From Guyparkeria hydrothermalis (GTDB lineage: Bacteria; Pseudomonadota; Gammaproteobacteria; Halothiobacillales; Halothiobacillaceae), in contig NZ_JAJSED010000001.1 of the NCBI RefSeq assembly GCF_023555385.1, positions 1,426,001-1,490,000 on the forward strand: a stretch of DNA of 64,000 nucleotides, written 5' to 3'. The notes beneath the pieces were generated by a model. That model was given only the letters and a program-made list of their open reading frames with translations, was not told where the DNA came from and did no database searches. Positions 48,380 through 60,546 of this stretch are shown here, piece by piece (position 1 is the stretch's first letter; each line of letters starts with the position of its first letter). The translations under genes and the position numbers were made by a program.

Positions 48380-48610
48380 CGCCCCCTCCTTAAGCACGAG
48401 TTGTGCTTAAACACACGACCGTATTCGCAACCGAATATAGACGGGTGGTCCGAACGACGCTTGGCATCCCGACGTCGGAGTCGTGCCATCAGGAAGCGCA
48501 CCGGGAGTCGAGGCGTTGCACACAGGATCGAGCATCGTGGAGCGGGCATTACCTTGCAGAGGGATCGACACCTTATAGAAGGGAGGCGAATCGCACCGAC
48601 ATAGGCTTCA

Positions 48611-48810
48611 CCCGTGCAGAGCAACCGCCCATCGGTATACTATGGCCGCTTTGCGTTCGGCTCGGTGCCGAGCCGCGTCCAGACACGATCTACACAAGAA
48701 TTCCCATGAGTCAGCCTTCCATCGAAACGCGCTTCGACCTGTCGACCTTCCAGGGCCTGATCCTCGCCTTGCAGAGCTTCTGGGCCGAGCAGGGCTGCGC
48801 GGTCCTCCAG
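48611..48810 (+). repeat. glyQ promoter and 5' end (copy B, functional)
   Basis: This is the intact partner of the copy at 47646-47845. It includes a -10-like TATACT (48636-48641) upstream of the glyQ start. The rest of the 48380-48610 gap shows no gene. Confidence 0.85.
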
Positions 48811-49632
48811 CCGCTGGACATCGAGGTCGGCGCCGGCACGTTCCACCCGGCCACCTTCCTGCGCTCGATCGGCCCGGAGCCGTGGCGTGCCGCCTACGTG
48901 CAGCCCTCGCGCCGGCCGACCGACGGTCGCTACGGCGACAACCCCAACCGACTGCAGCACTACTACCAGTTCCAGGTGCTGTTGAAGCCCTCGCCGGACA
49001 ACATCCAGGAGCTCTACCTCGAGTCCCTGACCCGGCTGGGCTTCGACCCGCTGACCCATGACATCCGCTTCGTCGAGGACAACTGGGAATCGCCGACGCT
49101 GGGCGCCTGGGGCCTGGGCTGGGAGGTATGGCTCAACGGCATGGAGGTGACCCAGTTCACCTACTTCCAGCAGGTCGGCGGGCTCAACTGCCATCCGGTC
49201 TCCGGCGAGATCACCTACGGTCTCGAACGCCTGGCGATGTACCTGCAAGGGGTGGAGAACGTCTACGACCTGGTCTGGTCGCGCTCGGATGCCGGCGTCA
49301 TCACCTACGGCGACGTCTACCACCAGAACGAGGTCGAGCAGTCGGCCTACAACTTCGAGCAGGCGGACACCGCGTTCCTGTTCCAGCACTTCGACCACGC
49401 CGAGGGCGAGTGCCAGCGCCTGGTGGAGGCCGACCTGCCGCTGCCGGCCTACGAGCAGGTGCTCAAGGCCTCGCACGCCTTCAACCTGCTCGACGCCCGC
49501 CGCGCGATCTCGGTGACCGAGCGCCAGCGCTTCATCCTGCGGGTGCGCGGCATGGCCCGCGCCGTGGCCGAGCGCTACTACGCCGCCCGCGAGGCGCTGG
49601 GCTTCCCGATGGCGGCCGGCAAGACCGACTAA
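48706..49632 (+). CDS. glyQ: Glycyl-tRNA synthetase alpha subunit
   Basis: The 308-aa catalytic-core subunit of the bacterial alpha2beta2 enzyme charges tRNA-Gly. It has [67 protein letters not shown] and [18 protein letters not shown], all typical. The frame is open upstream, but the start at 48706 gives the standard length. It is followed 78 bases later by glyS. A broken copy of its start lies 965 bases upstream. Confidence 0.97.
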   Translation: MSQPSIETRFDLSTFQGLILALQSFWAEQGCAVLQPLDIEVGAGTFHPATFLRSIGPEPWRAAYVQPSRRPTDGRYGDNPNRLQHYYQFQVLLKPSPDNIQELYLESLTRLGFDPLTHDIRFVEDNWESPTLGAWGLGWEVWLNGMEVTQFTYFQQVGGLNCHPVSGEITYGLERLAMYLQGVENVYDLVWSRSDAGVITYGDVYHQNEVEQSAYNFEQADTAFLFQHFDHAEGECQRLVEADLPLPAYEQVLKASHAFNLLDARRAISVTERQRFILRVRGMARAVAERYYAAREALGFPMAAGKTD

Positions 49633-49710
49633 GCCTCACCTACTAGGGCCACGAGACAGCTACGGGGCCGGACGGGCCACGAAGACTACGCATAACAGGT
49701 ACGGACTTTC

Positions 49711-51789
49711 ATGACTGACACGGCGGACTTTCTTTTCGAACTGGGCACCGAGGAACTCCCGCCCAAGGCACTGACCACCCTGCGCGACGCCCTTGAAGAC
49801 GGCATCCGCGAGGGACTGGACGAGGCCGGCCTGGCGCACGGCAAGCTCACGGCCTACGCCGCCCCGCGCCGGCTTGCCGTGCTGGTCGACGACCTCGCCC
49901 GTGCCACCGAACCCAAGCCGGTCGAGCGTCGCGGCCCGGCGGTCAAGGCCGCCTTTGACGCCGACGGCAACCCCACCAAGGCGCTGACCGGCTTTGCCAG
50001 CGGCTGCGGTGTCGAACCCGACCAGCTCGAGACCATGAAGACCGACAAGGGCGAATGGCTGGTCCACCGCTACACCGAGCCGGGCCAGTCCGCCGCCGAC
50101 CTGCTGCCCGGCATCGTCGAGCGCGCGCTGGACAAGCTGCCGGCGCCGAAGCGCATGCGCTGGGGCAGCTCGAAGGCCGAATTCATCCGCCCGGTGCACT
50201 GGGCACTCGCCCTGCACGGCAGCGACGTCGTCGACATGACCCTGTTCGACCACGCCGCCAGCAACCAAACCTTTGGTCACCGCTTCCACCACCCGGAGGC
50301 GCTGACCGTCAGCGCCCCGGCCGACTACGCCGCCACCCTGCAGAAACAGGGCCATGTGCTGGCCGACTTCGCCAAGCGCCGCGCCCACATCGAGGCGCAG
50401 GTCAAGGCGAAGGCCGACGAGATCGGCGGCCGGGCGCACATCGATACGGATCTCCTCGACGAAGTCACCGCGCTGGTCGAGTGGCCGGTGGCCGTCGCCG
50501 GCGAGTTCGAGGCCCGCTTCCTCGAGGTGCCGCACGAGGCGCTGATGTACACCATGCAGGACGACCAGAAGTACTTCCCGGTCCTGAATGGCGAGGGCGA
50601 CCTGATGCCCTGGTTCATCACCGTCGCGAACATCGAGAGCCGCGACATGGAGGCGGTGCGCCACGGCAACGAGCGGGTCATCCGTCCGCGCTTCGCCGAT
50701 GCGATGTTCTTCTGGGAGGGCGACCTCAAGACCCCGCTGGAATCACACCTCGAATCGCTCAAGCACCTGGTGTTCCAGAAGCGCCTGGGCAGCGTGTTCG
50801 ACAAGGTGGTCCGCATCGAGCGCCTCGCTGAGAAGATCGCCGAGGAGATCGACGCCGAGCCGCAGGCCGCCCGCCGCGCCGCACGCCTGTCGAAGTGCGA
50901 CCTGCAGACCCAGATGGTAGGCGAGTTCGCCGGCCTGCAGGGCACCATCGGCTACCACCTCGCCCGCCACGAGGGCATCGAGAAGGACGTCGCGATCGCG
51001 CTGGACGACCACTACCGCCCACGCCGCGCCGGCGACGACCTGCCGCGCAACAAGGTCGCCCAGACCGTGGCGCTGGCCGACCGGCTCGACACGCTGATGG
51101 GCATCTTCGCCATCGGCCAGGCACCCACCGGCGCCAAGGACCCGTTCGCCCTGCGCCGTGCTGCGCTGGGCGTGCTGCGCATCCTGGTCGAGCAGGAACT
51201 GGACCTCGACCTGGTCAACCTGCTGCTCGATGCCGCCGAAGGCCTCAAGGACAAGGTGCCGGAGGCCGAGGACCACGTCATGGGCGTGTTCGAGTTCGTC
51301 ACCGAGCGCCAGCACCGCTACAGCCTCGACCGCGGCATCCGCAGCGACGTCTTCCAGGCCGTCTCCATGACCGGCACCCGCCGGCCGCTGGACTTCGAGC
51401 AGCGCATGCGGGCGGTCAATGCCTTCATCGAGCTGCCCGAGGCCGAGGCACTGGCCGCGGCCAACAAGCGCATCGGCAACATCCTCAAGAAGCACGACGG
51501 CCCGGCGCCGGAGAACGTCGACGAGACACGTCTGGTCGAGCCGGCCGAGCAGCGCCTGTCGGAGGCGGTCGACGCGATCGGCCCGCGCCTGGAGGGCTTT
51601 CTGGCCGAGGGCGACTACACCGCCGCGCTTACCACGCTGGCCGCCCTGCGCGAGCCGGTCGACGCGTTCTTCGACTCGGTGATGGTGATGGCCGACGACA
51701 CGGCCCTGCGCGATAACCGCCTCGCGCTGCTGGCGCGGATCAATGCGCTGTTCCTCGCCATCGCCGACGTCTCCCAGCTGCAGGCCTGA
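49711..51789 (+). CDS. glyS: Glycyl-tRNA synthetase beta subunit
   Basis: The 692-aa partner subunit binds the tRNA. It starts TDTADFLFELGTEELPPKAL and contains FIRPVHWALALHG, EVPHEALMYTMQDDQKYFPV and ADRLDTLMGIFAIGQAPTGAKDPFALRRAALGVLRI, followed by a C-terminal anticodon-binding region. Length is standard. The ribosome site is weak. Confidence 0.97.
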   Translation: MTDTADFLFELGTEELPPKALTTLRDALEDGIREGLDEAGLAHGKLTAYAAPRRLAVLVDDLARATEPKPVERRGPAVKAAFDADGNPTKALTGFASGCGVEPDQLETMKTDKGEWLVHRYTEPGQSAADLLPGIVERALDKLPAPKRMRWGSSKAEFIRPVHWALALHGSDVVDMTLFDHAASNQTFGHRFHHPEALTVSAPADYAATLQKQGHVLADFAKRRAHIEAQVKAKADEIGGRAHIDTDLLDEVTALVEWPVAVAGEFEARFLEVPHEALMYTMQDDQKYFPVLNGEGDLMPWFITVANIESRDMEAVRHGNERVIRPRFADAMFFWEGDLKTPLESHLESLKHLVFQKRLGSVFDKVVRIERLAEKIAEEIDAEPQAARRAARLSKCDLQTQMVGEFAGLQGTIGYHLARHEGIEKDVAIALDDHYRPRRAGDDLPRNKVAQTVALADRLDTLMGIFAIGQAPTGAKDPFALRRAALGVLRILVEQELDLDLVNLLLDAAEGLKDKVPEAEDHVMGVFEFVTERQHRYSLDRGIRSDVFQAVSMTGTRRPLDFEQRMRAVNAFIELPEAEALAAANKRIGNILKKHDGPAPENVDETRLVEPAEQRLSEAVDAIGPRLEGFLAEGDYTAALTTLAALREPVDAFFDSVMVMADDTALRDNRLALLARINALFLAIADVSQLQA

Positions 51790-51799
51790 GGCCGACGCG

Positions 51800-52549
51800 A
51801 TGCTCACCTGGCTACGGACGGCCCTGTTCGCCCTGCTGGCCACGTGCTCGCTGGTGCTGCACACGCCGATCCTGCTCACCGGGCGCTTCCTGCCGTTCGA
51901 GCGGCGCTATCACCTGCTGTACTCGTTCGGCCGCTCGCTGGTGTGGCTGGCGCGGGTGATCACCGGCATCCGCTACGAGGTCGAGGGGCTCGAGCATCTC
52001 GACCCGGCTGGTGGCAACCTGGTCCTGGCCAAGCACCAGTCCACCTGGGAGACCATGTTCCTGCCCAGCGTGCTGCGACTGCCCGCCTTCGTCCTCAAGC
52101 GCGAATTGCTGCGCATCCCGGTGTTCGGCCAGGGACTCAAGGCCGTCGGCCCGGTCGCGATCGACCGCTCTGCCGGACGCAAAGCACTGGCGCAGATACT
52201 GACCCAGGGCAAGGCCGCGCTGGCCGACCGCCGCGATGTGGTGGTCTTCCCGGAAGGCACCCGCCGACTGCCGGGGGCGGCGCCCCACTACCGCATCGGC
52301 GGCGCCATGCTGGCCGAGCGCAGCAACGCCCGAGTCGTACCGGTCGCGATCGACTCGGGTTGCCTGTGGCCCAAGACGGGCTTTCGCATGCGCGCCGGTA
52401 CCATTCACGTGGTCTTCGGCCCGCCGATCGAGACGGAGGGCCGGACGGCCGGAGAGATCAACCGCGCCACCCAGGAGTGGATCGAGGCAACACAGGAGGC
52501 TCTTTATACCCGCCATGGCTGCCCCAACCACATATCAGACTCTGCTTGA
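51800..52549 (+). CDS. 1-acylglycerol-3-phosphate O-acyltransferase (PlsC family)
   Basis: The 249-aa membrane-bound acyltransferase has an N-terminal hydrophobic helix (LRTALFALLATCSLVLH), the catalytic KHQSTWET (HX4E form of HX4D), a second block GPVAIDR and the FPEGTRR motif. It makes phosphatidic acid from lysophosphatidic acid. It starts 10 bases after glyS and overlaps the next gene by 35 bases. Confidence 0.88.
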   Translation: MLTWLRTALFALLATCSLVLHTPILLTGRFLPFERRYHLLYSFGRSLVWLARVITGIRYEVEGLEHLDPAGGNLVLAKHQSTWETMFLPSVLRLPAFVLKRELLRIPVFGQGLKAVGPVAIDRSAGRKALAQILTQGKAALADRRDVVVFPEGTRRLPGAAPHYRIGGAMLAERSNARVVPVAIDSGCLWPKTGFRMRAGTIHVVFGPPIETEGRTAGEINRATQEWIEATQEALYTRHGCPNHISDSA

Positions 52550-53441
52550 CGACGCCCTCGCCCGCATCCATCGCGGCGAAACCCCCGAAAACGATCTCAC
52601 CGCGCGTCTGGCCAATACGACGTCACTCGGGCTGACCGACCAGCGCGGCATCGGTGGCGGCTGCATTGCCGATGCCACCCGATTGGAAACCTCCGCCGGG
52701 CCGCTATTCCTCAAGACCCACCCCGACCGCAACGACGGCATGTTCCCCGCCGAAGGGCGTGGACTCGAGGCATTGGGCACGCGCATCCGCACCCCGCAGG
52801 TAGTCGCCGCGGGGAGCATCGACGGCACCGCCTACCTGCTGCTGGAATGGCTCGATCTCGGTTCGGTGGACGGCGCGGCGCTGGGCGAGGCAATGGCCGA
52901 GCTGCATGCCGAGCCTCAGACGGCTTTCGGCTGGCACGAGGACAACTTCATCGGCGCGATGCCGCAGCTGGGTGGCGAGGACGACGACTGGGCCCGCTTC
53001 TACGGCCAGCGACGCCTCGCGCCCCAACTCGACTGGGCAACCGAGCGCGGTCTGTCGGGCAACACCATCGATGCCGGTCACAAGCTGGTCGACGCCCTGC
53101 CCGCCTTCTTCAGCGACTACCAGCCGTACCCGGCGCTGATCCACGGTGACATGTGGGGGGCGAATCACGGCGCGCTCACCGACGGCACCCCGGTACTGTT
53201 TGATCCGGCCACCTACCGGGCCGACCGCGAGGCCGAGATCGCCATGACCGAACTGTTCGGCGGCTTTGCGCCAAGATTCTACCGCGCCTACGAGGCGCAC
53301 CTGCCGCTGGACGCCGGCTACCGGGTGCGCAAGACGCTCTACAACCTCTATCACGTCCTCAACCACTTCAACCTGTTCGGCGGCGGTTACGGCAGCCGCG
53401 CCGACGGCATGATCCGCCAGCTACTCGCCGAGATTCGCTGA
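52515..53441 (+). CDS. Fructosamine kinase family protein
   Basis: The 308-aa kinase of the fructosamine/ketosamine-3-kinase family has GIGGGCIADATRLETSAGPLFLK (nucleotide loop and Lys), LLLEWLDLG, WHEDNFIGAMPQ, the catalytic LIHGDMWGANHG and DPATYRADREAEIAM. Such enzymes repair glycated proteins or phosphorylate small ketosamines. The start at 52515 lies inside the plsC end; the longer upstream frame is a shadow. Confidence 0.9.
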   Translation: MAAPTTYQTLLDDALARIHRGETPENDLTARLANTTSLGLTDQRGIGGGCIADATRLETSAGPLFLKTHPDRNDGMFPAEGRGLEALGTRIRTPQVVAAGSIDGTAYLLLEWLDLGSVDGAALGEAMAELHAEPQTAFGWHEDNFIGAMPQLGGEDDDWARFYGQRRLAPQLDWATERGLSGNTIDAGHKLVDALPAFFSDYQPYPALIHGDMWGANHGALTDGTPVLFDPATYRADREAEIAMTELFGGFAPRFYRAYEAHLPLDAGYRVRKTLYNLYHVLNHFNLFGGGYGSRADGMIRQLLAEIR

Positions 53442-53452
53442 AGGAGGATTCC

Positions 53453-54223
53453 ATGAGCAACGAGTCACCCCGTGCGCTGATCACCGGCAACAGCAGTGGC
53501 CTCGGGCTGGGCCTGAGCCACGCCCTGCTCGACCGCGGCTATCAGGTCCACGGCTGCAGCCGCCGAGGCTGTGCCGCGCTGGCCGACCGGGTCGTGGACG
53601 TCCACTGTGACCTGTCCGACTTCGACACCATCGGCCCAGCACTGGACCAGCTGCTGGCCGGGGTCGAGCGGCTCGATCTGGTGGCACTGAACGCCGGCAT
53701 CCTGGGCGAGATCGAGGACATGAGCCGGATGTCGGTCGCGCGACTGGCCGAGATCATGGACATCAACGTCTGGTCGAACAAGGTGATCCTCGACTGGCTG
53801 CTCGACTCCGGCATCGCCATCGACCAGATCGTGGCCATTTCCTCGGGGGCGGCGGTGCTGGGCAACCGTGGCTGGGGCGGCTACGCGCTCTCCAAGGCGA
53901 CCCTGAACATGCTCTGCCGGCTGTACGCCCATGAGTTCCCGGACACCCATGTGGCCGCGATCGCTCCGGGGCTGATTGACACCCGCATCATCGACACCCT
54001 GTGCGACCTGAAGGACACCGAGCGCTTCCCGGCGCTGGCGCGCATCCACGCCGCGCGCGGTACCGAAGCCTTGCTGTCGCCGGCAGCCGCCGCCGAACGC
54101 CTTCTCGAGGCACTGCCGGCCCTGAAGGATTTCGAGAGCGGCAGCTTCGTCGACGTCCGCCAGATCCTTGCTCCCGAGGAATACGAGGAACTGATGGCCG
54201 CCCGCAATCGGCCGGGCCGCTGA
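53453..54223 (+). CDS. Short-chain dehydrogenase/reductase
   Basis: The 256-aa SDR has an N-terminal ITGNSSGLGLGLSHALLDRG (TGxxxGxG), LNAGILG (NAG motif), a Ser in AISSGAAV and the catalytic YALSK. The substrate is unknown. AAGGAGG is eight bases before the ATG, and it lies 11 bases after the kinase gene, so plsC, kinase and SDR form a single operon. Confidence 0.87.
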   Translation: MSNESPRALITGNSSGLGLGLSHALLDRGYQVHGCSRRGCAALADRVVDVHCDLSDFDTIGPALDQLLAGVERLDLVALNAGILGEIEDMSRMSVARLAEIMDINVWSNKVILDWLLDSGIAIDQIVAISSGAAVLGNRGWGGYALSKATLNMLCRLYAHEFPDTHVAAIAPGLIDTRIIDTLCDLKDTERFPALARIHAARGTEALLSPAAAAERLLEALPALKDFESGSFVDVRQILAPEEYEELMAARNRPGR

Positions 54224-54249
54224 CCCGCCCGCCCAATCGAACAGACAGC

Positions 54250-54282
54250 AAAAAGCCCCGCCGGTAATGCCGACGGGGCTTT
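54250..54282. terminator. Terminator after the SDR gene
   Basis: The stem aaagccccgccgg / ccgacggggcttt has one mismatch, with flanking A and T runs. It separates the SDR gene from the convergent tRNA-Ser. Confidence 0.85.
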
Positions 54283-54290
54283 CTCGTTTA

Positions 54291-54383
54291 TGGCGGAGAG
54301 AGAGGGATTCGAACCCTCGAAGGGGCTATAAACCCCTTACTCCCTTAGCAGGGGAGCGCCTTCAGCCACTCGGCCACCTCTCC
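54291..54383 (-). tRNA. tRNA-Ser (anticodon GCT)
   Basis: This 93-base class II tRNA has acceptor stem ggagagg, D-arm tggccgagtggctgaaggcg, anticodon stem ctccc with loop containing GCT, a long variable arm and the T-arm GGGTTCGAATCCC. CCA is encoded. It reads AGC/AGT. The csrA-tRNA-Ser neighbourhood is conserved in gammaproteobacteria. Confidence 0.96.
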
Positions 54384-54500
54384 TTTCAAGAGCGCCGCAT
54401 GGTAGCGGCTTTGACAGCAAGAATCAACGGCCCGACAGGACCTGACCACCCGCCTTTGCGGCGGGCGGGGAAGAGCAGGATTCAACCGTTATCCCCGGGA

Positions 54501-54514
54501 GGGGGGGGGGGGGG
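54501..54514. repeat. Homopolymer of 14 G
   Basis: An uninterrupted run of 14 G residues lies between tRNA-Ser and the 3' end of csrA. On the sense strand of csrA it would be poly-C in the transcript past the stop codon. Confidence 0.9.
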
Positions 54515-54543
54515 CGGTCAAAACCGACACGGCTCCGAACCGA

Positions 54544-54741
54544 TCAGCTCGAGGCGCTACCCTCGTCGCCTTCATCGGTCTCGCTCTTGATGCGCTGATA
54601 GATCTCCTCGCGATGCACGGCGACATCCTTGGGCGCATCAATACCGATTCGGACCTGGTTTCCCTTAATGCCGAGCACCGTGATGGCGACGTCGTCACCG
54701 ATGCGCAGCACCTCACCAATTCGGCGGGTCAAAATCAACAT
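54544..54741 (-). CDS. csrA: Carbon storage regulator CsrA
   Basis: The 65-aa dimeric RNA-binding protein starts [24 protein letters not shown] and contains [22 protein letters not shown] with the RNA-contacting arginines. It controls translation of many mRNAs by binding GGA motifs at ribosome sites. It is 79 bases after lysC and upstream of tRNA-Ser. Confidence 0.97.
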   Translation of the reverse strand: MLILTRRIGEVLRIGDDVAITVLGIKGNQVRIGIDAPKDVAVHREEIYQRIKSETDEGDEGSASS

Positions 54742-54820
54742 ATCTGGTCAGCCTCTGTGTTTTACGCCCCCGCATGTTTCCGTTGGGGGCCTTGCCGGAT
54801 ATTAGCCTGTGAGCTGGCAA

Positions 54821-56053
54821 TCAGCTCAGAGACACCTCGGGGGTGTCCAGCTCGAAGGCATCGTGCAGGGCACGCACCGCGAGTTCCAGGTACTTGTCGT
54901 CGATCACCACGGAGATTTTGATCTCGGAGGTGGCGATCATGCGGATATTGATCTTCTCCTCGGCCAGCACCCGGAACATCTTCGACGCAATGCCGGCGTG
55001 CGAGCGCATGCCCACGCCCACCAGCGAGATCTTGACGATGTTGTGGTTGCCGGAAACCTCGCGCGCGCCAAGCTCGTCGGCGGTGGCACGCATCAGTTCG
55101 AGGGCCTTGTCGAAGTCGTTGCGATGAACCGTGAAGGTGAAATCGGTGGTCTCGTCGGCACCGATGTTCTGCAGGATCATGTCGACTTCGATGTTGGCGT
55201 CACCGATCGGGCCGAGGATCTTGTAGGCGATCCCCGGGCTGTCCGGCACGCCCTTGATAGTGAGCTGGGCCTCGTCCTTGTGGAACGCGATCCCGGAAAT
55301 TACTGGTTCTTCCACGCCGTCTTCCTCCAGGGTAATCAGGGTGCCGGGGCCATCCTGGAACGAGGACAGCACCCGCATAGGCACGTTGTACTTGCCGGCG
55401 AACTCCACCGAGCGGATCTGCAGGACCTTCGAGCCCAGGCTGGCCATTTCCAGCATTTCCTCGAAAGTGATCCGGTCGAGACGGCGCGCCTTGGGCACGA
55501 CCCGCGGGTCGGTAGTGTAGACGCCGTCGACGTCGGTGTAGATCTGGCACTCGTCGGCCTTGAGCGCCGCAGCCAGGGCCACCGCGGAGGTGTCGGAACC
55601 ACCCCGACCGAGGGTGGTGATCTGGCCGTGCTCGTCCACGCCCTGGAAGCCGGCGACCACCACGACGCGACCAGCATCGAGATCGCCACGAATGGTGTCG
55701 GTGTCGATCGACTGGATACGCGCCTTGGTGTGCGTGCTGTCGGTGAGGATCCGCACCTGCGCGCCGGTGTATGACCGGGCATCCTGACCGCGCGCCTGCA
55801 GGGCCATGGACAGCAGCGCGATCGTCACTTGCTCGCCGGTCGCGACCAGCGTGTCCAGCTCGCGCGGGGTCGGATCGGCCTGGATCTCGTTGGCCATGCC
55901 GATCAGACGGTTGGTCTCGCCGCTCATCGCCGAGACCACCACGACGACCGAGTCGCCTTTTTCGGCGGCCCGCTGCACTCGCTCGGCAACCGCCTGGATA
56001 CGTTCGACGCTACCGACCGAGGTACCGCCGTATTTCTGAACGATTAACGCCAT
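54821..56053 (-). CDS. lysC: Aspartate kinase
   Basis: The 410-aa kinase of the Lys/Thr/Met pathway starts ALIVQKYGGTSVGSVERI and has VVSAMSGETNRLI, FQGVDEHGQITTLGRGGSDTSAVALA and VYTTDPR. Two C-terminal ACT domains (from about 265) mediate feedback by lysine and threonine. It is monofunctional. Position between alaS and csrA is conserved in relatives. Confidence 0.96.
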   Translation of the reverse strand: MALIVQKYGGTSVGSVERIQAVAERVQRAAEKGDSVVVVVSAMSGETNRLIGMANEIQADPTPRELDTLVATGEQVTIALLSMALQARGQDARSYTGAQVRILTDSTHTKARIQSIDTDTIRGDLDAGRVVVVAGFQGVDEHGQITTLGRGGSDTSAVALAAALKADECQIYTDVDGVYTTDPRVVPKARRLDRITFEEMLEMASLGSKVLQIRSVEFAGKYNVPMRVLSSFQDGPGTLITLEEDGVEEPVISGIAFHKDEAQLTIKGVPDSPGIAYKILGPIGDANIEVDMILQNIGADETTDFTFTVHRNDFDKALELMRATADELGAREVSGNHNIVKISLVGVGMRSHAGIASKMFRVLAEEKINIRMIATSEIKISVVIDDKYLELAVRALHDAFELDTPEVSLS

Positions 56054-56199
56054 ATGGTTTCCTTAGCACCCGAATGCCGGTGCCAGCTCCTTGTCGCTGA
56101 CGTGATTAAAGTCAAAGCAGCCGGGCAGTATAAACGGCCGGAAAAACTTTTTCACCCGTCAACCGGCCCTATCCCTTGACACGCGGGCGGCCGCCGGGT

Positions 56200-58815
<2,616 letters not shown>

Positions 58816-58911
58816 GCACGAACCATCTCGGAAAACGGGAGGACAAAGCGCGGATTGTAGCGCAGTCCGACGCCATTTCCGATGTGCAAAAACGAGAGCC
58901 AAACCCACCGG

Positions 58912-59397
58912 CTAGAGGGAGCCGTGATCCCCTTCTTCCGGCGCGGGCCACCAGCCGGCCAGTTCGTGGGAAAGATCGGGCGGAAAGCCGCGCCGGACGA
59001 GATGGCGGTGGCGCCGGGCCCGGTCGGGGAAATCCTCCGGTGGCTCGCGGTATCGAGACACCAGCTGGTCACGCGCCAGCGCCTCCCAATCGCGGGGCTC
59101 GGCAGCAAAGGCCTCGGCCACCACCGCCTCGTCGACACCCTGTCGGGCAAGCTCGTCGGCGATTCGATCAGGACCGTAGCGACGCGCCGAGCGCGCCCGG
59201 ATCAGGCTCTCGGCGTAACGGCGATCCGACTGCCAGCCTTCCTCGACCAGCCGTTCGAGTACCGGCTCTATCTCATCGGCAGAAAAGCCGCGGTCAGCCA
59301 GCTTGCGCGACAGCTCCAACTGGCTGTGCTCGCGCCGGGCCAGCAGCCCCACCGCGCGCTTCTCGCAGTCGAGCTGGCGACGCTCCTCCTCGTCCAC
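58912..59397 (-). CDS. recX: Regulatory protein RecX
   Basis: The 161-aa helical protein binds and inhibits RecA filaments. Typical elements are AVGLLARREHSQLELSRKLADRGF, RYAESLIRARSARRYGPDRIADEL and RHRHLVRRGFPPDLS at the C-terminus. It is 15 bases after recA. Confidence 0.94.
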   Translation of the reverse strand: MDEEERRQLDCEKRAVGLLARREHSQLELSRKLADRGFSADEIEPVLERLVEEGWQSDRRYAESLIRARSARRYGPDRIADELARQGVDEAVVAEAFAAEPRDWEALARDQLVSRYREPPEDFPDRARRHRHLVRRGFPPDLSHELAGWWPAPEEGDHGSL

Positions 59398-59412
59398 GGG
59401 ACGTGGGCGGCC

Positions 59413-60459
<1,047 letters not shown>

Positions 60460-60502
60460 CAATCAACTCCCACCCCTTCGGGCTTGATATGCAGGCAACA
60501 GG

Positions 60503-60529
60503 GCATGGCCGACCTCCTGTCAGCCATGC
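60503..60529. promoter_or_regulatory. Inverted repeat upstream of recA
   Basis: The arms GCATGGC (60503-60509) and GCCATGC (60523-60529) are separated by 13 bases, in the short gap between the aminotransferase and recA. It may be an operator or mRNA hairpin; assignment is uncertain. Confidence 0.4.
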
Positions 60530-60546
60530 GAAAAACGTCGATGTGA

